64,000 bases of DNA from Nocardia sp. alder85J (GTDB lineage: Bacteria; Actinomycetota; Actinomycetes; Mycobacteriales; Mycobacteriaceae): contig NZ_JAIUCZ020000017.1 of assembly GCF_020176955.2 (NCBI RefSeq), positions 1-64,000 on the forward strand, written 5' to 3'. Of the stretch, positions 7,335 through 15,893 are shown in pieces; within the stretch, counting starts at the first letter, position 1, and the number at the start of each line of letters is the position of its first letter. Position numbers and translations under genes: made by a program. The notes below the pieces were generated by a model, which saw nothing but the letters and a program-made list of their open reading frames with translations, made no database searches and was not told the DNA's origin.

Positions 7335-10269
7335 TCCACTGTCCTTCCCCGTCGGTCTCGATCCGAGACCCGCCGGCGGGTACACCTGCCCGGCCGAGCT
7401 TGGTTCCGGCCTGTAGCGAGGTCCACAGGTCGGTGGGCCGTCCCTGCCCCGTGGGCCGGTCCCGCTGCCTGCCGATGCTGGGATGGACATCGGGCGCCGC
7501 GGGCGGCTGCGGGATCACCTGGGTCTGCCGCCTGCGCTGCGGCAGCGGCGGAGCCTCGTCGTAGGCCGGCGCGCCGGCGATGCTGTCGGACGGTCCGTCC
7601 ACCCACATCTCGGCGGCCGCCTGGTTGCCGAACGAGGCCATCGCGCCGACCGGTTCGGGCTCCGGCACCACCGGCATCGCCACGGGTTCGCCGGGGGGCG
7701 TGCCCAGCTCCGGCGGTCCGGGCAGGCCGGGCTGCTGCCCGATCAGCCGATGCGACCAGCGCCGCAGCTCACCGAGATCGTCCTCGGTGGTCTCGTCGGC
7801 GTCCGGATCGGATTGGCCGTCGGCCACCAGGTCGTACGGAATCCGCACGACGCTGCGGATACCACCGAAATCGGATTCGGTCAGCCGCACCGCGACCTCG
7901 TGCCGCTTGGCCAGCTGCGCGACCACGAACAGCCCGAGCCGGGAATCCGAGGACAGCGCCTCGATGTTGAAGTCCGGCGGGTTGGCCAGCGTGTCGTTGA
8001 ACCGCGACATCTCGCCCTTGGTCAGACCGACGCCCAGATCGGAGATCTCGACGATCACGGCCGAACCGCCCAGCTCACCGGTGATCTCGACGCGGGTCCG
8101 CGGCGGCGAGAAGGTCGCCGCGTTGTCGATCAGTTCGGCCAGCAGGTGGATGAGGTCGGCCACGGCCGAACCGACCACCGGCACCTCGGGCAGCCGGACG
8201 ATGTGGACCCGGGCGTAGTGCTCGGTCTCGGTGACGGCGCTGCGCACCAGTTCCTGCAGCGGCACCGGATTGCGCCACTGCCGGCCGGGCTGCTCGCCGC
8301 CCAGGATGACCAGGTTCTCGGCGTTGCGGCGCTCCCGCGTGGCGAGATTGTCGAACTCGAACAGCATCTTCAGCGTGTCGGGATCGTCGTGCCGGTGCTC
8401 GGCCCGCTCCAGCAGGCCCAGCAGCTGGTGCATGGTCACCTGGCTGCGGTGCGCGATGTTGACGAAGACCGCGCGGACGCCCTGCCTGGTGTGCGCCTCG
8501 TTGACCGCGGCGGTGATGGCGGCCGTCTGCGCCCGGTTGAAGGCGTCGGCGACCTGGCCGATCTCGTCCCGGCCGAAGTCGAGCTTCGGCACGGCCTTGT
8601 CCAGATCGACCGGTTCGGAACGGCCGAGCTGTCCCATGATCGTGGGCAGCCGGGTCTCGCTGACCGCGAGCGTCTCCGCCCGCAGCCGGCGCAGCCGCCC
8701 GATCAGCCGCTGCGACAGGCCCGCCGCGGCGACGAAGGCGATCAGCGACAGGGCCAGTGCGGCCGCGCCACCCTCGGTGGCCTGCCGGGACAACCGGCTG
8801 CCCTCGTGGTCGGCGACCACACCGGCGTAGCGCAGGTGCGAGTTCCACATCCCGCGCAGCGCGGCGCTGACCTGGTCGGCCGCGTCCTGCCATTCGGCGA
8901 CCGGGGGCATCGGCGGGGCCGTGGCGGCGTCCGCGCTGTCAGCGCCCTCGCTGTCGGCCGAGCCGTTCGCGGCCGAATTCCCGGACGACGACGTCCCCGA
9001 GGAGTTTCCGGAATTACCGGTCGACGAGGTTCCGGAGGCGCCCGATGGTCCCGAGCCCTGCTGGCCCGAGCCCTGCTGTCCGGCACCCTGCTGGCCCGAG
9101 CCCTGCTGGCCGGCGCCCGGAGCCAATCCACCCGGCGAGGCGTTTCTCGGCGCGGAGGTCCGCGGCGACGACGCGGTGCCCGAGGGCGCCGCGCCCGACT
9201 GTCCCGAACCCGGGGCGGACACGCCCGGCTGCGCGGTACCCGGCGAGGACACGCCCGGCTGCGAAGTGCTCTGCGCACCCTGCGGGGTGGCGCCGGCGCC
9301 CGCCGCGCCACCGGGACCGGTCGCACCTGTCTGCGTGGAGCCCGGGGCGCCCGTCGGGGCCGCGCCCGACGTGGATCCGCCGGGACCCGACTGTGTGGCG
9401 CCGGGAACGGAGGAACCCGGCTGTCCGGGTCCGGCGGCCGAACCACCCGGCTGCGTGGCGCCGGTGTCGACCGTGCGGCGGATCAGGCCGGACTCCACCG
9501 CACCCATCTGCCGCCATGCCGGACTCGACACCAGCGCTTGGTAACTGGCCATCTCTTCCGGGGTCAGCTCACCGATGCGATTGTCGAGCTCGTAGCGGTA
9601 GAACCCGACGAGCTTGCTGTACTCCTCCTGCTGGGAGGGGCTGAAGCCGCCGTGGAAGGCGCCCGCCGCGGCCAGCGTGCTGCTGCGCGACATCGCCTCG
9701 GCGGTCTCGAACAGGCCGATCTCGGTGTCCTGCTCGTTGGCCGCCTCGGGCACCTTGGCCGTACGCGCGGCCAGCCGTCCCGCGACGATGACGGTCTGGA
9801 TGACCTTGTTGTAGTAGCCGTAGACCTCATCGGTCTGCGCCGCACCCAGATCGACCCGTTGCCGGATCAGCGGCAGTTGTCCGAACGTGCTCTGCATTTG
9901 CACGACGGCATCGCCCACGGAGCCGTGGAACAGTTTTATCAAATCGTTACCGGCGGCCATCATCGTGGGAATGGACGCATTGAGTCGCGCCCGTTCCGCG
10001 GGCAGATCCGCGGCCGCGGATTGATTGCCGGAGAGGACGAGCATGCTGGTGCGGCGTTCGTTTTGCACCGCCTCCACGAAGTCCAGCGCCGGTCCGGCCG
10101 TATGGTTGATTGCCGTGGACCAGGTCTGAATGGAGTCGGCCTGGTGCAAGAAGTATCCGGCTGTGCCGCCACCGACAATCAGCAGCGACGAGCTGGGTAT
10201 GAGCGCTATCGCCAGAACGCGAAATCGTACGCTCGGCGTGATCCTGAACACGCGCTTGATGTTAGACAT
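7327..10269 (-). CDS. cvnA: Conservon sensor histidine kinase with nitrate/nitrite-sensing-type extracytoplasmic domain (CvnA-like)
   Basis: About 980 residues. Order: a short cytoplasmic N-terminus, TM1 (about 17-45), a helical NIT-like sensor region (to about 260), a roughly 180-residue Gly/Pro/Ser/Gln/Thr-rich stretch, TM2 (about 500-525), a HAMP-like region, then an ATPase core with N box 'LLAELIDNAATFSPP' and G boxes 'ISDLGVGL' and 'RLGLFVVAQLAKRH', and a disordered tail. 'NIAHRSQ' may hold the phospho-acceptor His. The low-complexity insert is unusual. Start MSNIKRV is chosen; an ATG eight codons earlier (10293) is possible. It heads the cvnABCD operon, probably transcribed from the AT-rich patch near 10364-10376. 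Confidence 0.9.
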   Translation of the reverse strand: MSNIKRVFRITPSVRFRVLAIALIPSSSLLIVGGGTAGYFLHQADSIQTWSTAINHTAGPALDFVEAVQNERRTSMLVLSGNQSAAADLPAERARLNASIPTMMAAGNDLIKLFHGSVGDAVVQMQSTFGQLPLIRQRVDLGAAQTDEVYGYYNKVIQTVIVAGRLAARTAKVPEAANEQDTEIGLFETAEAMSRSSTLAAAGAFHGGFSPSQQEEYSKLVGFYRYELDNRIGELTPEEMASYQALVSSPAWRQMGAVESGLIRRTVDTGATQPGGSAAGPGQPGSSVPGATQSGPGGSTSGAAPTGAPGSTQTGATGPGGAAGAGATPQGAQSTSQPGVSSPGTAQPGVSAPGSGQSGAAPSGTASSPRTSAPRNASPGGLAPGAGQQGSGQQGAGQQGSGQQGSGPSGASGTSSTGNSGNSSGTSSSGNSAANGSADSEGADSADAATAPPMPPVAEWQDAADQVSAALRGMWNSHLRYAGVVADHEGSRLSRQATEGGAAALALSLIAFVAAAGLSQRLIGRLRRLRAETLAVSETRLPTIMGQLGRSEPVDLDKAVPKLDFGRDEIGQVADAFNRAQTAAITAAVNEAHTRQGVRAVFVNIAHRSQVTMHQLLGLLERAEHRHDDPDTLKMLFEFDNLATRERRNAENLVILGGEQPGRQWRNPVPLQELVRSAVTETEHYARVHIVRLPEVPVVGSAVADLIHLLAELIDNAATFSPPRTRVEITGELGGSAVIVEISDLGVGLTKGEMSRFNDTLANPPDFNIEALSSDSRLGLFVVAQLAKRHEVAVRLTESDFGGIRSVVRIPYDLVADGQSDPDADETTEDDLGELRRWSHRLIGQQPGLPGPPELGTPPGEPVAMPVVPEPEPVGAMASFGNQAAAEMWVDGPSDSIAGAPAYDEAPPLPQRRRQTQVIPQPPAAPDVHPSIGRQRDRPTGQGRPTDLWTSLQAGTKLGRAGVPAGGSRIETDGEGQWND
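9055..9114. repeat. Short in-frame direct repeats encoding GSGQQGAGQQ-type units in cvnA
   Basis: Tandem units close to 15 bp (ctggcccgagccctg and variants) encode repeated Gly-Ser/Ala-Gly-Gln-Gln blocks. They lie inside the wider low-complexity segment of the sensor kinase (about 8920-9480). Repeats like this can gain or lose units by slippage without breaking the frame. Confidence 0.7.
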
Positions 10270-10394
10270 ACTGACCACATCATCTGTTCCCATCCCTGAA
10301 AGGGATTGGGTAGCTGTCGGACTCGGGAATGGCTCGCACGAGCATACTCGGGTGTGCCGCGAAAAATAATGGTATGCGTGAGTTTTCGTACGGC

Positions 10395-11036
10395 TCAGCC
10401 GACGGTGCCGAGTGCAGCCTGCTGCTGCCGCTCGAGCCAGCCGCGGAACAGCCGCGCCATCGGCAGCGCCGGTACGCCGCCCAGTTCGTCCGGGCCGGCC
10501 ACCGACAGCAGCCAGGCGGGCATGAACCGCAACGTCCACAGCGGGGCCGTCTTTCGCATGTGCGTCTCGAAGCCCTTCCACAGGGACTTGTCGATCGCCG
10601 GGGCGAGCCGTCCGACCAGCTCCGCCTCCTCGTCGGCGGCGTGGGCCACGACGCGCTCGTGCACGTCCATCGAGATGCGCGCGAGATCTGCTGCCGCACT
10701 GCCGCCTTCGCCCATCTCCAGCGCGGTGCGGTGCCACTCGGCGAGGAACTTGTCGAGTTCCTCGTGTTCGGCGGCGAGCAGCGCGATCGCCGCCTCGTCG
10801 GCGCCGGCCTTGCGCAGTCCCGGCCACAGGTAGTCGTTCTCGCCCTCGTGATGGTGGACGATCAGCGTGTGCACCCGGTCGACGTAACCACTCAGTGCGG
10901 CACCGCGGGTCGCATCCGGGGTCTCGGCCAGCCGGGCCGCGGCCGCCGAGATCCGGGGCAGGTCGGTCACCATCGCGCGGTGGGCCAGCAGCATCGTCTG
11001 GTGCCCGCTGGGCAAGCTGGAAAAGGACGTGCTCAT
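10395..11036 (-). CDS. Hemerythrin HHE-domain protein
   Basis: A 213-residue protein with spaced His/Glu residues of a di-iron hemerythrin-like four-helix bundle: 'HQTMLLAHRAMV', 'HTLIVHHHEGENDYLWP', 'AAEHEELDKFLAEWH' and 'DVHERVVAHAADEEAEL'. Such proteins bind O2, NO or iron. The C-terminal 60 residues contain a 'LWTLRFMPAWLLSV' hydrophobic stretch that may contact membrane. AGGAG lies 7 bases before the ATG. The gene precedes the conservon on the same strand with a 101-base gap, so co-transcription is possible but not shown. Confidence 0.85.
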   Translation of the reverse strand: MSTSFSSLPSGHQTMLLAHRAMVTDLPRISAAAARLAETPDATRGAALSGYVDRVHTLIVHHHEGENDYLWPGLRKAGADEAAIALLAAEHEELDKFLAEWHRTALEMGEGGSAAADLARISMDVHERVVAHAADEEAELVGRLAPAIDKSLWKGFETHMRKTAPLWTLRFMPAWLLSVAGPDELGGVPALPMARLFRGWLERQQQAALGTVG

Positions 11037-11064
11037 AGCAGCTCCTGGAAAAATACAGGTGTGG

Positions 11065-11175
11065 TCACGACCTCCGCGCGGAAATACGGAGGCTGCCGAA
11101 TACCGTTGCGGCGCAATGCTTCTCGATGAAATTGGTCGTCCGCACGCTCCGCTCGGTCAAATCATTGACAGACAT
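11065..11175 (-). CDS. Possible 36-residue leader peptide upstream of the hemerythrin gene
   Basis: A short frame starts at an ATG with GGGAGG 8 bases upstream and ends 28 bases before the hemerythrin gene on the same strand. The peptide begins MSVNDLTERSV and ends in an Arg/Ser-rich tail with one Cys. No family is recognised. The ribosome site and operon-like position support it; lack of any known homologue and the short length argue for caution. Confidence 0.35.
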   Translation of the reverse strand: MSVNDLTERSVRTTNFIEKHCAATVFGSLRISARRS

Positions 11176-12455
11176 TAACTCAGCCTCCCGACGACCGCCA
11201 CTCCAACGCTGGGGACAGTTTTCTCGATCATCGGGCCGCCTCGGCGGCGGCCGTCTCGCACGTGCAGTCCGCGCCGCGATCGATTGCCGCCGTTGGGAAT
11301 ATCGCCGGAACCGCCCCACACCCCCGGCATTCGCCGACAACCCCGCTCACCTGCCGTTCCGCCATCGGTACCAGACGGAAATCTTCTGTCCCACCAGCGA
11401 TCTCGCCGCCGTGCACCCCCGCCGGACCACCGTTGCGGCGCAGTCGAGCAAGTGCCGAGCAATGATCCAGCCCCCTGGACGCTACCGGCCGGAAGCGGTG
11501 AAACCTCTGTACAGCAGGGGCGGGACCGGCGGACGGGGGTACCGCGAACAGTCGGACCCCCGCCACGATCGTCGAGATGTCCGGCACCAGTACCGAATGT
11601 CCGATTTGACTCAAATCTATTGCAGCACTGGCTAACTCGGCGCACACCCGCGCGTCGAGCCGCCACCGACGCCCGCTGCCACACCCCTGACCGCGTCGGC
11701 CCCGGCCGTGAAAGTACTTCGAAATCTATTATGGTGCTGAATATTCCGAAAACGTCGCGCAATTGTTATCTATTTCCAATGTGACACTTCGGTTCCACGG
11801 TTATCAGATTCGACTTCGGAACCCTTGTGCACCAGAAGGTGTCGATCATCGCGAATCTTCAACGAACGGGGATCCGCACCGAGGCCGGTTGCATCCAGCT
11901 GGAAATACCGTGGCCCGCAAGCTCATCGAGCCGGCACGATCGGCCGACCCGGCGGCGTTCCGAAGATCGTTCCCGCCTGGGGCTTCGGTCCGGTAGGTCA
12001 CGTAATGCACTGGTGCCCTTGCTATCCGGACGATACGGCACCGAACACGCTGGCTCCGAGGCAATCTCGATCCGACGAGAATTCCGGCGGGACAACCGCG
12101 CAGGCCACCCACCCTCGGCCGGTCCGAACGGCAGGATCGAAACTCGCACCGGCAGTGGACCGATCGCCGATCCCACCGCTCGCGGCGCATGCCCGCCCGT
12201 TCGGACGCCTCCCCGGCAATCGCGGAACCGAGCGCCTACCCGGCTTGCGGCAGAAGGTTTTCACCGGGAAGCAACCCGGATCGACAGCGGCCGCGACGAA
12301 CAACACGTGTTGTGCAGGCGCACGAAACGGACCCGCACGATCGTGGTGCATCGAACGGTGCCGGGCCTTCCGCGGGCCACACCGGCGACCGCGGCGAACG
12401 ACCGGACACCGACACGACCCCCGGCGGAGTCCGGTGGTTCAGGCGAACTCCCGGT
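11176..12455. other. About 1.28 kb without a confident gene
   Basis: Several overlapping frames run through this stretch, but none has a clear ribosome site, conserved motif or steady codon pattern. The least unlikely is a minus-strand frame at 11228-11647 (139 codons) starting GTG with a rare TTA codon near its start and no visible ribosome site. Around 11710-11830 the sequence turns markedly AT-richer than its surroundings. A decayed gene or transferred remnant is possible. A perfect CACGTG-centred palindrome lies at 12300. Confidence 0.4.
12300..12313. promoter_or_regulatory. Perfect 14-bp palindrome with CACGTG core
   Basis: ACAACACGTGTTGT is a perfect inverted repeat in the gene-poor stretch between the hemerythrin region and the end of ccsA. 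It looks like a dimeric regulator site, but no gene start is close, so its target is unclear. Confidence 0.35.
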
Positions 12456-13421
12456 TCAGTTGAGCCCGGCGTAGCTGTGCAGGCCGCTCACCACGATGTT
12501 GATGATGAACAGGTTGAACAGCATGGCGACGAAGCCGGCGATGTTGATCCACGCGGCCTTGGTCTCCCGCCAGCCCGAGGTGGCGCGGGCGTGCAGATAG
12601 GCGGCATAGATGACCCAGGCGATGAAGGAGACGGTCTCCTTCGGGTCCCAGCCCCAGAAGCGACCCCAGGCCGACTCGGCCCAGATCGCGCCGAGGATGA
12701 TGCCGGTGCCGAAGATCGGGAACCCGATGATGGTGGTGCGGTAGGCGAGCCGGTCCAGGGCGCGGGCGTCGGGCAGTCGCCGGGCCACCGCGCCCAGCAG
12801 GGTGTCGGACTCCGCACCGGCGGGCTGGCGCAGCCGCAGCAGGAACAGCAGACTCGCCACGCCTGACACCAGGAAGACCCCGCTGCCGATGCTGACCACC
12901 GTGACGTGGATGGGCAGCCAGTAGGACTTCAGGGCCGGGACCACGGGGGCCGCTCCGGCGTAGAGCACGGTGCCCGCCAGGAACATCAGGATCAGGACGG
13001 GCACCAGCAGGAACGCCCACATGCCGCGATAGCGCTGGTCGCGCAGCAACAACACGCCGAGCAGCACCGCGGTGCCGGTGGCCATCGTCACGAACTCGTA
13101 CATGTTGCCGAGCGGGAAACGGTGGGTCGCGAAGCCGCGCAGCACGATCGACACGATGTGCGAGGCCAGGCCGACGAACAGCACCGCGAAGGCCATGTTG
13201 CCGAAGCGTTCCGGCACCGGCCTGCCGACCGGCTGCTCGACGCGGCCCGGCACCCCGGCGCCCGCGCCGACCAGTGCGGGTTCCCGGTCCTCGGCCCGGC
13301 GGGTGTAGGCGGTCGCGTACTGCACCAGCAGCAGCACGAACACCAGTACGTACACCACGATCGCCGACTTGAACGCCAGATCGCTGTATCCGGCGATGTT
13401 CTCGTCGATCGGCATGGTCAC
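12456..13421 (-). CDS. ccsA: Cytochrome c biogenesis protein CcsA/CcsB (haem handling, system II)
   Basis: A 321-residue polytopic membrane protein with the family's Trp-rich haem-binding motif 'WGRFWGWDPKETVSF' (about residues 254-268) between transmembrane helices. With ResB it forms the system II cytochrome c synthase that carries haem across the membrane and attaches it to apocytochrome CXXCH. The GTG start overlaps the resB stop (GTGA), and an ATG two codons later is an alternative. It is the last gene of the hemL-to-ccsA operon. Confidence 0.95.
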   Translation of the reverse strand: MTMPIDENIAGYSDLAFKSAIVVYVLVFVLLLVQYATAYTRRAEDREPALVGAGAGVPGRVEQPVGRPVPERFGNMAFAVLFVGLASHIVSIVLRGFATHRFPLGNMYEFVTMATGTAVLLGVLLLRDQRYRGMWAFLLVPVLILMFLAGTVLYAGAAPVVPALKSYWLPIHVTVVSIGSGVFLVSGVASLLFLLRLRQPAGAESDTLLGAVARRLPDARALDRLAYRTTIIGFPIFGTGIILGAIWAESAWGRFWGWDPKETVSFIAWVIYAAYLHARATSGWRETKAAWINIAGFVAMLFNLFIINIVVSGLHSYAGLN

Positions 13422-15064
13422 TGCTCCTCGTTCTGCGTGCCGGACGGTGCGCTGTCGCTGAGCACCGAGCCCCGCAGGCGATCGAATTCACCGCCCCAGC
13501 CGGCCTGGTCGGTGCGGGCCAGCCCGCCCATTTCTACTACAGTACGTCGTTCTCCATCGCCGGTCATCTCCGGGTACGCGCGCACCCAGATGCGGCGGCG
13601 TTTCAGCAACAGCGATACCAGCAGTCCGGCCATCATCGTCACCGCGCACACCAGCACCCAGTCCTGCGCCGGATCGTGCGACACCTGGAGATTCGCGAAC
13701 TGCTTCGCGCCGTCGAAGGTCACCTTGGTGCCGTCGGCCAGGGTGGCGGACTCGCCGGGCTTCAGATTCACCCGCTGTTCCTTCGCCAACCGGCCCTGTT
13801 TGATCATCTCCGGATCCAGCGCGAACAACGACTGCGCGCGGCCGGTGTCGAGACCGGTCTCGCCACGGTAGATGTCGATCGCCACCGCCGGATCGTTCAT
13901 CGCCGGATACGACGAGGTCAGCAGGGTGCCGTGCAGCAGAGCGGTCGGCGCGAACAGGCCCTCGATCGCGATCTGGTGCTTGCGGCGCTCGTCCTCCGAG
14001 GCGAACATGCCGCCGGGTGGATCGAAACGCATCACCCCGCTGGACAGGAAGGTCGCGGTGTCCTCCGGCAGCCACTGCACCGTCTCGGTGCGGGTCTGCC
14101 CGTTCGGGTAGGTGACGGTGAACGTCGGCGCGTAACCGTGTCCCTGGAGATAGACCCGGTCACCGGCGACGCGCAGCGGATGGTTCACCTGGACGGTGGT
14201 GTCGCGCCAGGTGCCGGAGGTCAGATCCTTGCCGGTCTGGTACGAGATGTTCGCGGTGAACATCTCGGCCTGGCCGTTGGGCAGGTAGTCGGCGCGGAAA
14301 TCCTTCACCCGCACACACATCGGGGCCAGCCCGGTGCCGTCGTTGACGTTGCCGGCCCGGAAGGAGTCGAAGGCCGCCGGCGAGGTGGTGCAGAAGCCGG
14401 GCCCGTCGTCGGCGACGACCACCACATTGCCCTCGTAGCCGAACAGCTTCCCGACCGCGAAGGCGATCAGCAGCCCGACCAGCGCCAGATGGAAGACCAG
14501 ATTGCCGAATTCGCGGAGGTACCCCTTCTCCGCCGACAGCGTGAGCTCACCCTCGCGGGTCCCGGTCCGCTGGATCACCCGCCAGCCGCGCATCCGGCCG
14601 CGCGCCGCGCCGATCACCTCCTCCGGTGACCGCGCGACCGTCGTCGCGTAGTGGTGCGGCAACCGGCTCAGGTTGCGCGGCACCGGCACCGGCGGGGTGC
14701 GCAGCGCCCGGGCGTGATCGAACACCCGCGGCACGATGCAGCCCACCAGCGAGACGAACAGCAGCACGTAGACGGCGGTGAACCAGGAACTGGAGAACAC
14801 GCCGAACAGTTGCAGGCGGTCCATCCAGTGCCCGAGGGTGGGCCGGTCGGCGATGTACTTGTCGACCTTCTGGGCGTTGAGGCTGCGCTGCGGCAGCAGC
14901 GCGCCCGGAATCGCGGCCAGTGCCAGCAGGAACAGCAGCACCAGCGCGGTGCGCATATTGGTCAGCCCACGCCAGGCGTTGCGCAGCACCACCACCGCCC
15001 GGAGCCGGGGGGTCGGGCGCGGCGGGCGGGGGGCGGTCTCGGGTGCGGAGAGTGTGGTTGTCAT
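13418..15064 (-). CDS. resB: Cytochrome c biogenesis protein ResB
   Basis: A 548-residue ResB-family protein. Transmembrane segments lie near residues 40-58, 90-112 and 185-205, then a large extracytoplasmic domain (about 215-470) and a final helix 'WVLVCAVTMMAGLLVSLLL' near 480-500. The 'LTNMRTALVLLFLLALAAIPG' opening is typical. It works with CcsA in haem ligation to apocytochromes outside the membrane. The start lies one base after the ccdA stop and its stop overlaps ccsA. Confidence 0.95.
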   Translation of the reverse strand: MTTTLSAPETAPRPPRPTPRLRAVVVLRNAWRGLTNMRTALVLLFLLALAAIPGALLPQRSLNAQKVDKYIADRPTLGHWMDRLQLFGVFSSSWFTAVYVLLFVSLVGCIVPRVFDHARALRTPPVPVPRNLSRLPHHYATTVARSPEEVIGAARGRMRGWRVIQRTGTREGELTLSAEKGYLREFGNLVFHLALVGLLIAFAVGKLFGYEGNVVVVADDGPGFCTTSPAAFDSFRAGNVNDGTGLAPMCVRVKDFRADYLPNGQAEMFTANISYQTGKDLTSGTWRDTTVQVNHPLRVAGDRVYLQGHGYAPTFTVTYPNGQTRTETVQWLPEDTATFLSSGVMRFDPPGGMFASEDERRKHQIAIEGLFAPTALLHGTLLTSSYPAMNDPAVAIDIYRGETGLDTGRAQSLFALDPEMIKQGRLAKEQRVNLKPGESATLADGTKVTFDGAKQFANLQVSHDPAQDWVLVCAVTMMAGLLVSLLLKRRRIWVRAYPEMTGDGERRTVVEMGGLARTDQAGWGGEFDRLRGSVLSDSAPSGTQNEEQ

Positions 15065-15065
15065 C

Positions 15066-15893
15066 TCAGATCGGCAGGGTCGTTTGCGAGACGAAGACGT
15101 TGCGCACCCACCCGACGAACTGGTCCCACATCCCCGTCACCAGGGCGATGCCGACCGCGACCAGCAGGATTCCCCCGATGATCTGGATGTTGCGCGAATT
15201 GCGGCGCAGCCAGCCGACCCCGCGCAACGCGCTGGCCGACCCGAACGCCAGGACCACGAAAGGCAGCCCCAGACCCAGACAGTAGGCGACGATCAGCACC
15301 ACTCCGCGGGCGGCGGTGGCGCCCTGGGTGCCGGCGGACACCGCCATCACCCCGGACAGCGTCGGCCCCAGACACGGCGTCCAGCCCAGCGCGAACACCG
15401 CCCCGAGCAGCGGCGCGCCGACCACGCCGGTGAGCCGCCGCGGATGCATCCGGGTGTCGCGTTGCAGGGCCGGGACCAGGCCGAGGAACACCAGACCCAT
15501 CACGACGGTGACCACACCGCCGATGCGTTGCAGCAGATCCCGGTTCACGTTCAGGGTCTGGATCACCCCGAACACCGTCACCGAGGCCAGCACGAACACC
15601 ACGGTGAAACCCGCGACGAACAGCCCGGCCGCGCCGGCGACCCGCATCCGGCCGGTGCGCTCGGCCATGGTGACCGAGCGGCCACGCGCCTCGCCGACCG
15701 TCACCGGCGGCGCCTCGGCGCCGACCAGTCCGGCCAGGTACGACAGATAACCCGGCACCAGCGGCACCACGCACGGCGAGGCGAACGACACCAGCCCCGC
15801 CAGCAGGCACGCGCCCAGCGCCAGCAGCAGCGGTCCGGTCGCCGCGGTCTGCTGGAACGAATCCCCCACCGAGGCCAGCACGGTCACCGTCAT
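15066..15893 (-). CDS. ccdA: CcdA/DsbD-family thiol-disulfide electron carrier
   Basis: A 275-residue membrane protein with six predicted helices and the paired redox cysteines 'FASPCVVPLVPGYLSYLAG' and 'LGWTPCLGPTLSGV'. It passes electrons from cytoplasmic thioredoxin to the extracytoplasmic thioredoxin lipoprotein, which keeps apocytochrome Cys pairs reduced. The ATG overlaps the stop of the upstream Pro-rich gene (ATGA), which fixes the start. Confidence 0.95.
   Translation of the reverse strand: MTVTVLASVGDSFQQTAATGPLLLALGACLLAGLVSFASPCVVPLVPGYLSYLAGLVGAEAPPVTVGEARGRSVTMAERTGRMRVAGAAGLFVAGFTVVFVLASVTVFGVIQTLNVNRDLLQRIGGVVTVVMGLVFLGLVPALQRDTRMHPRRLTGVVGAPLLGAVFALGWTPCLGPTLSGVMAVSAGTQGATAARGVVLIVAYCLGLGLPFVVLAFGSASALRGVGWLRRNSRNIQIIGGILLVAVGIALVTGMWDQFVGWVRNVFVSQTTLPI

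Noticed and set aside
7483..10299. A 938-codon plus-strand frame
   Set aside because: It is the antisense of the conservon kinase, and its composition mirrors the low-complexity part of that gene.
11228..11647. Minus-strand frame of 139 codons in the gene-poor stretch
   Set aside because: No ribosome site, irregular codon use including TTA, no recognisable motif. Kept only as a remark in the gap entry.
11827..12474. Plus-strand frames of 212-215 codons in the gene-poor stretch
   Set aside because: Two overlapping frames of similar length with Arg/Pro/Ser-rich products and no ribosome site; one runs into the ccsA end. Typical of non-coding GC-rich DNA.
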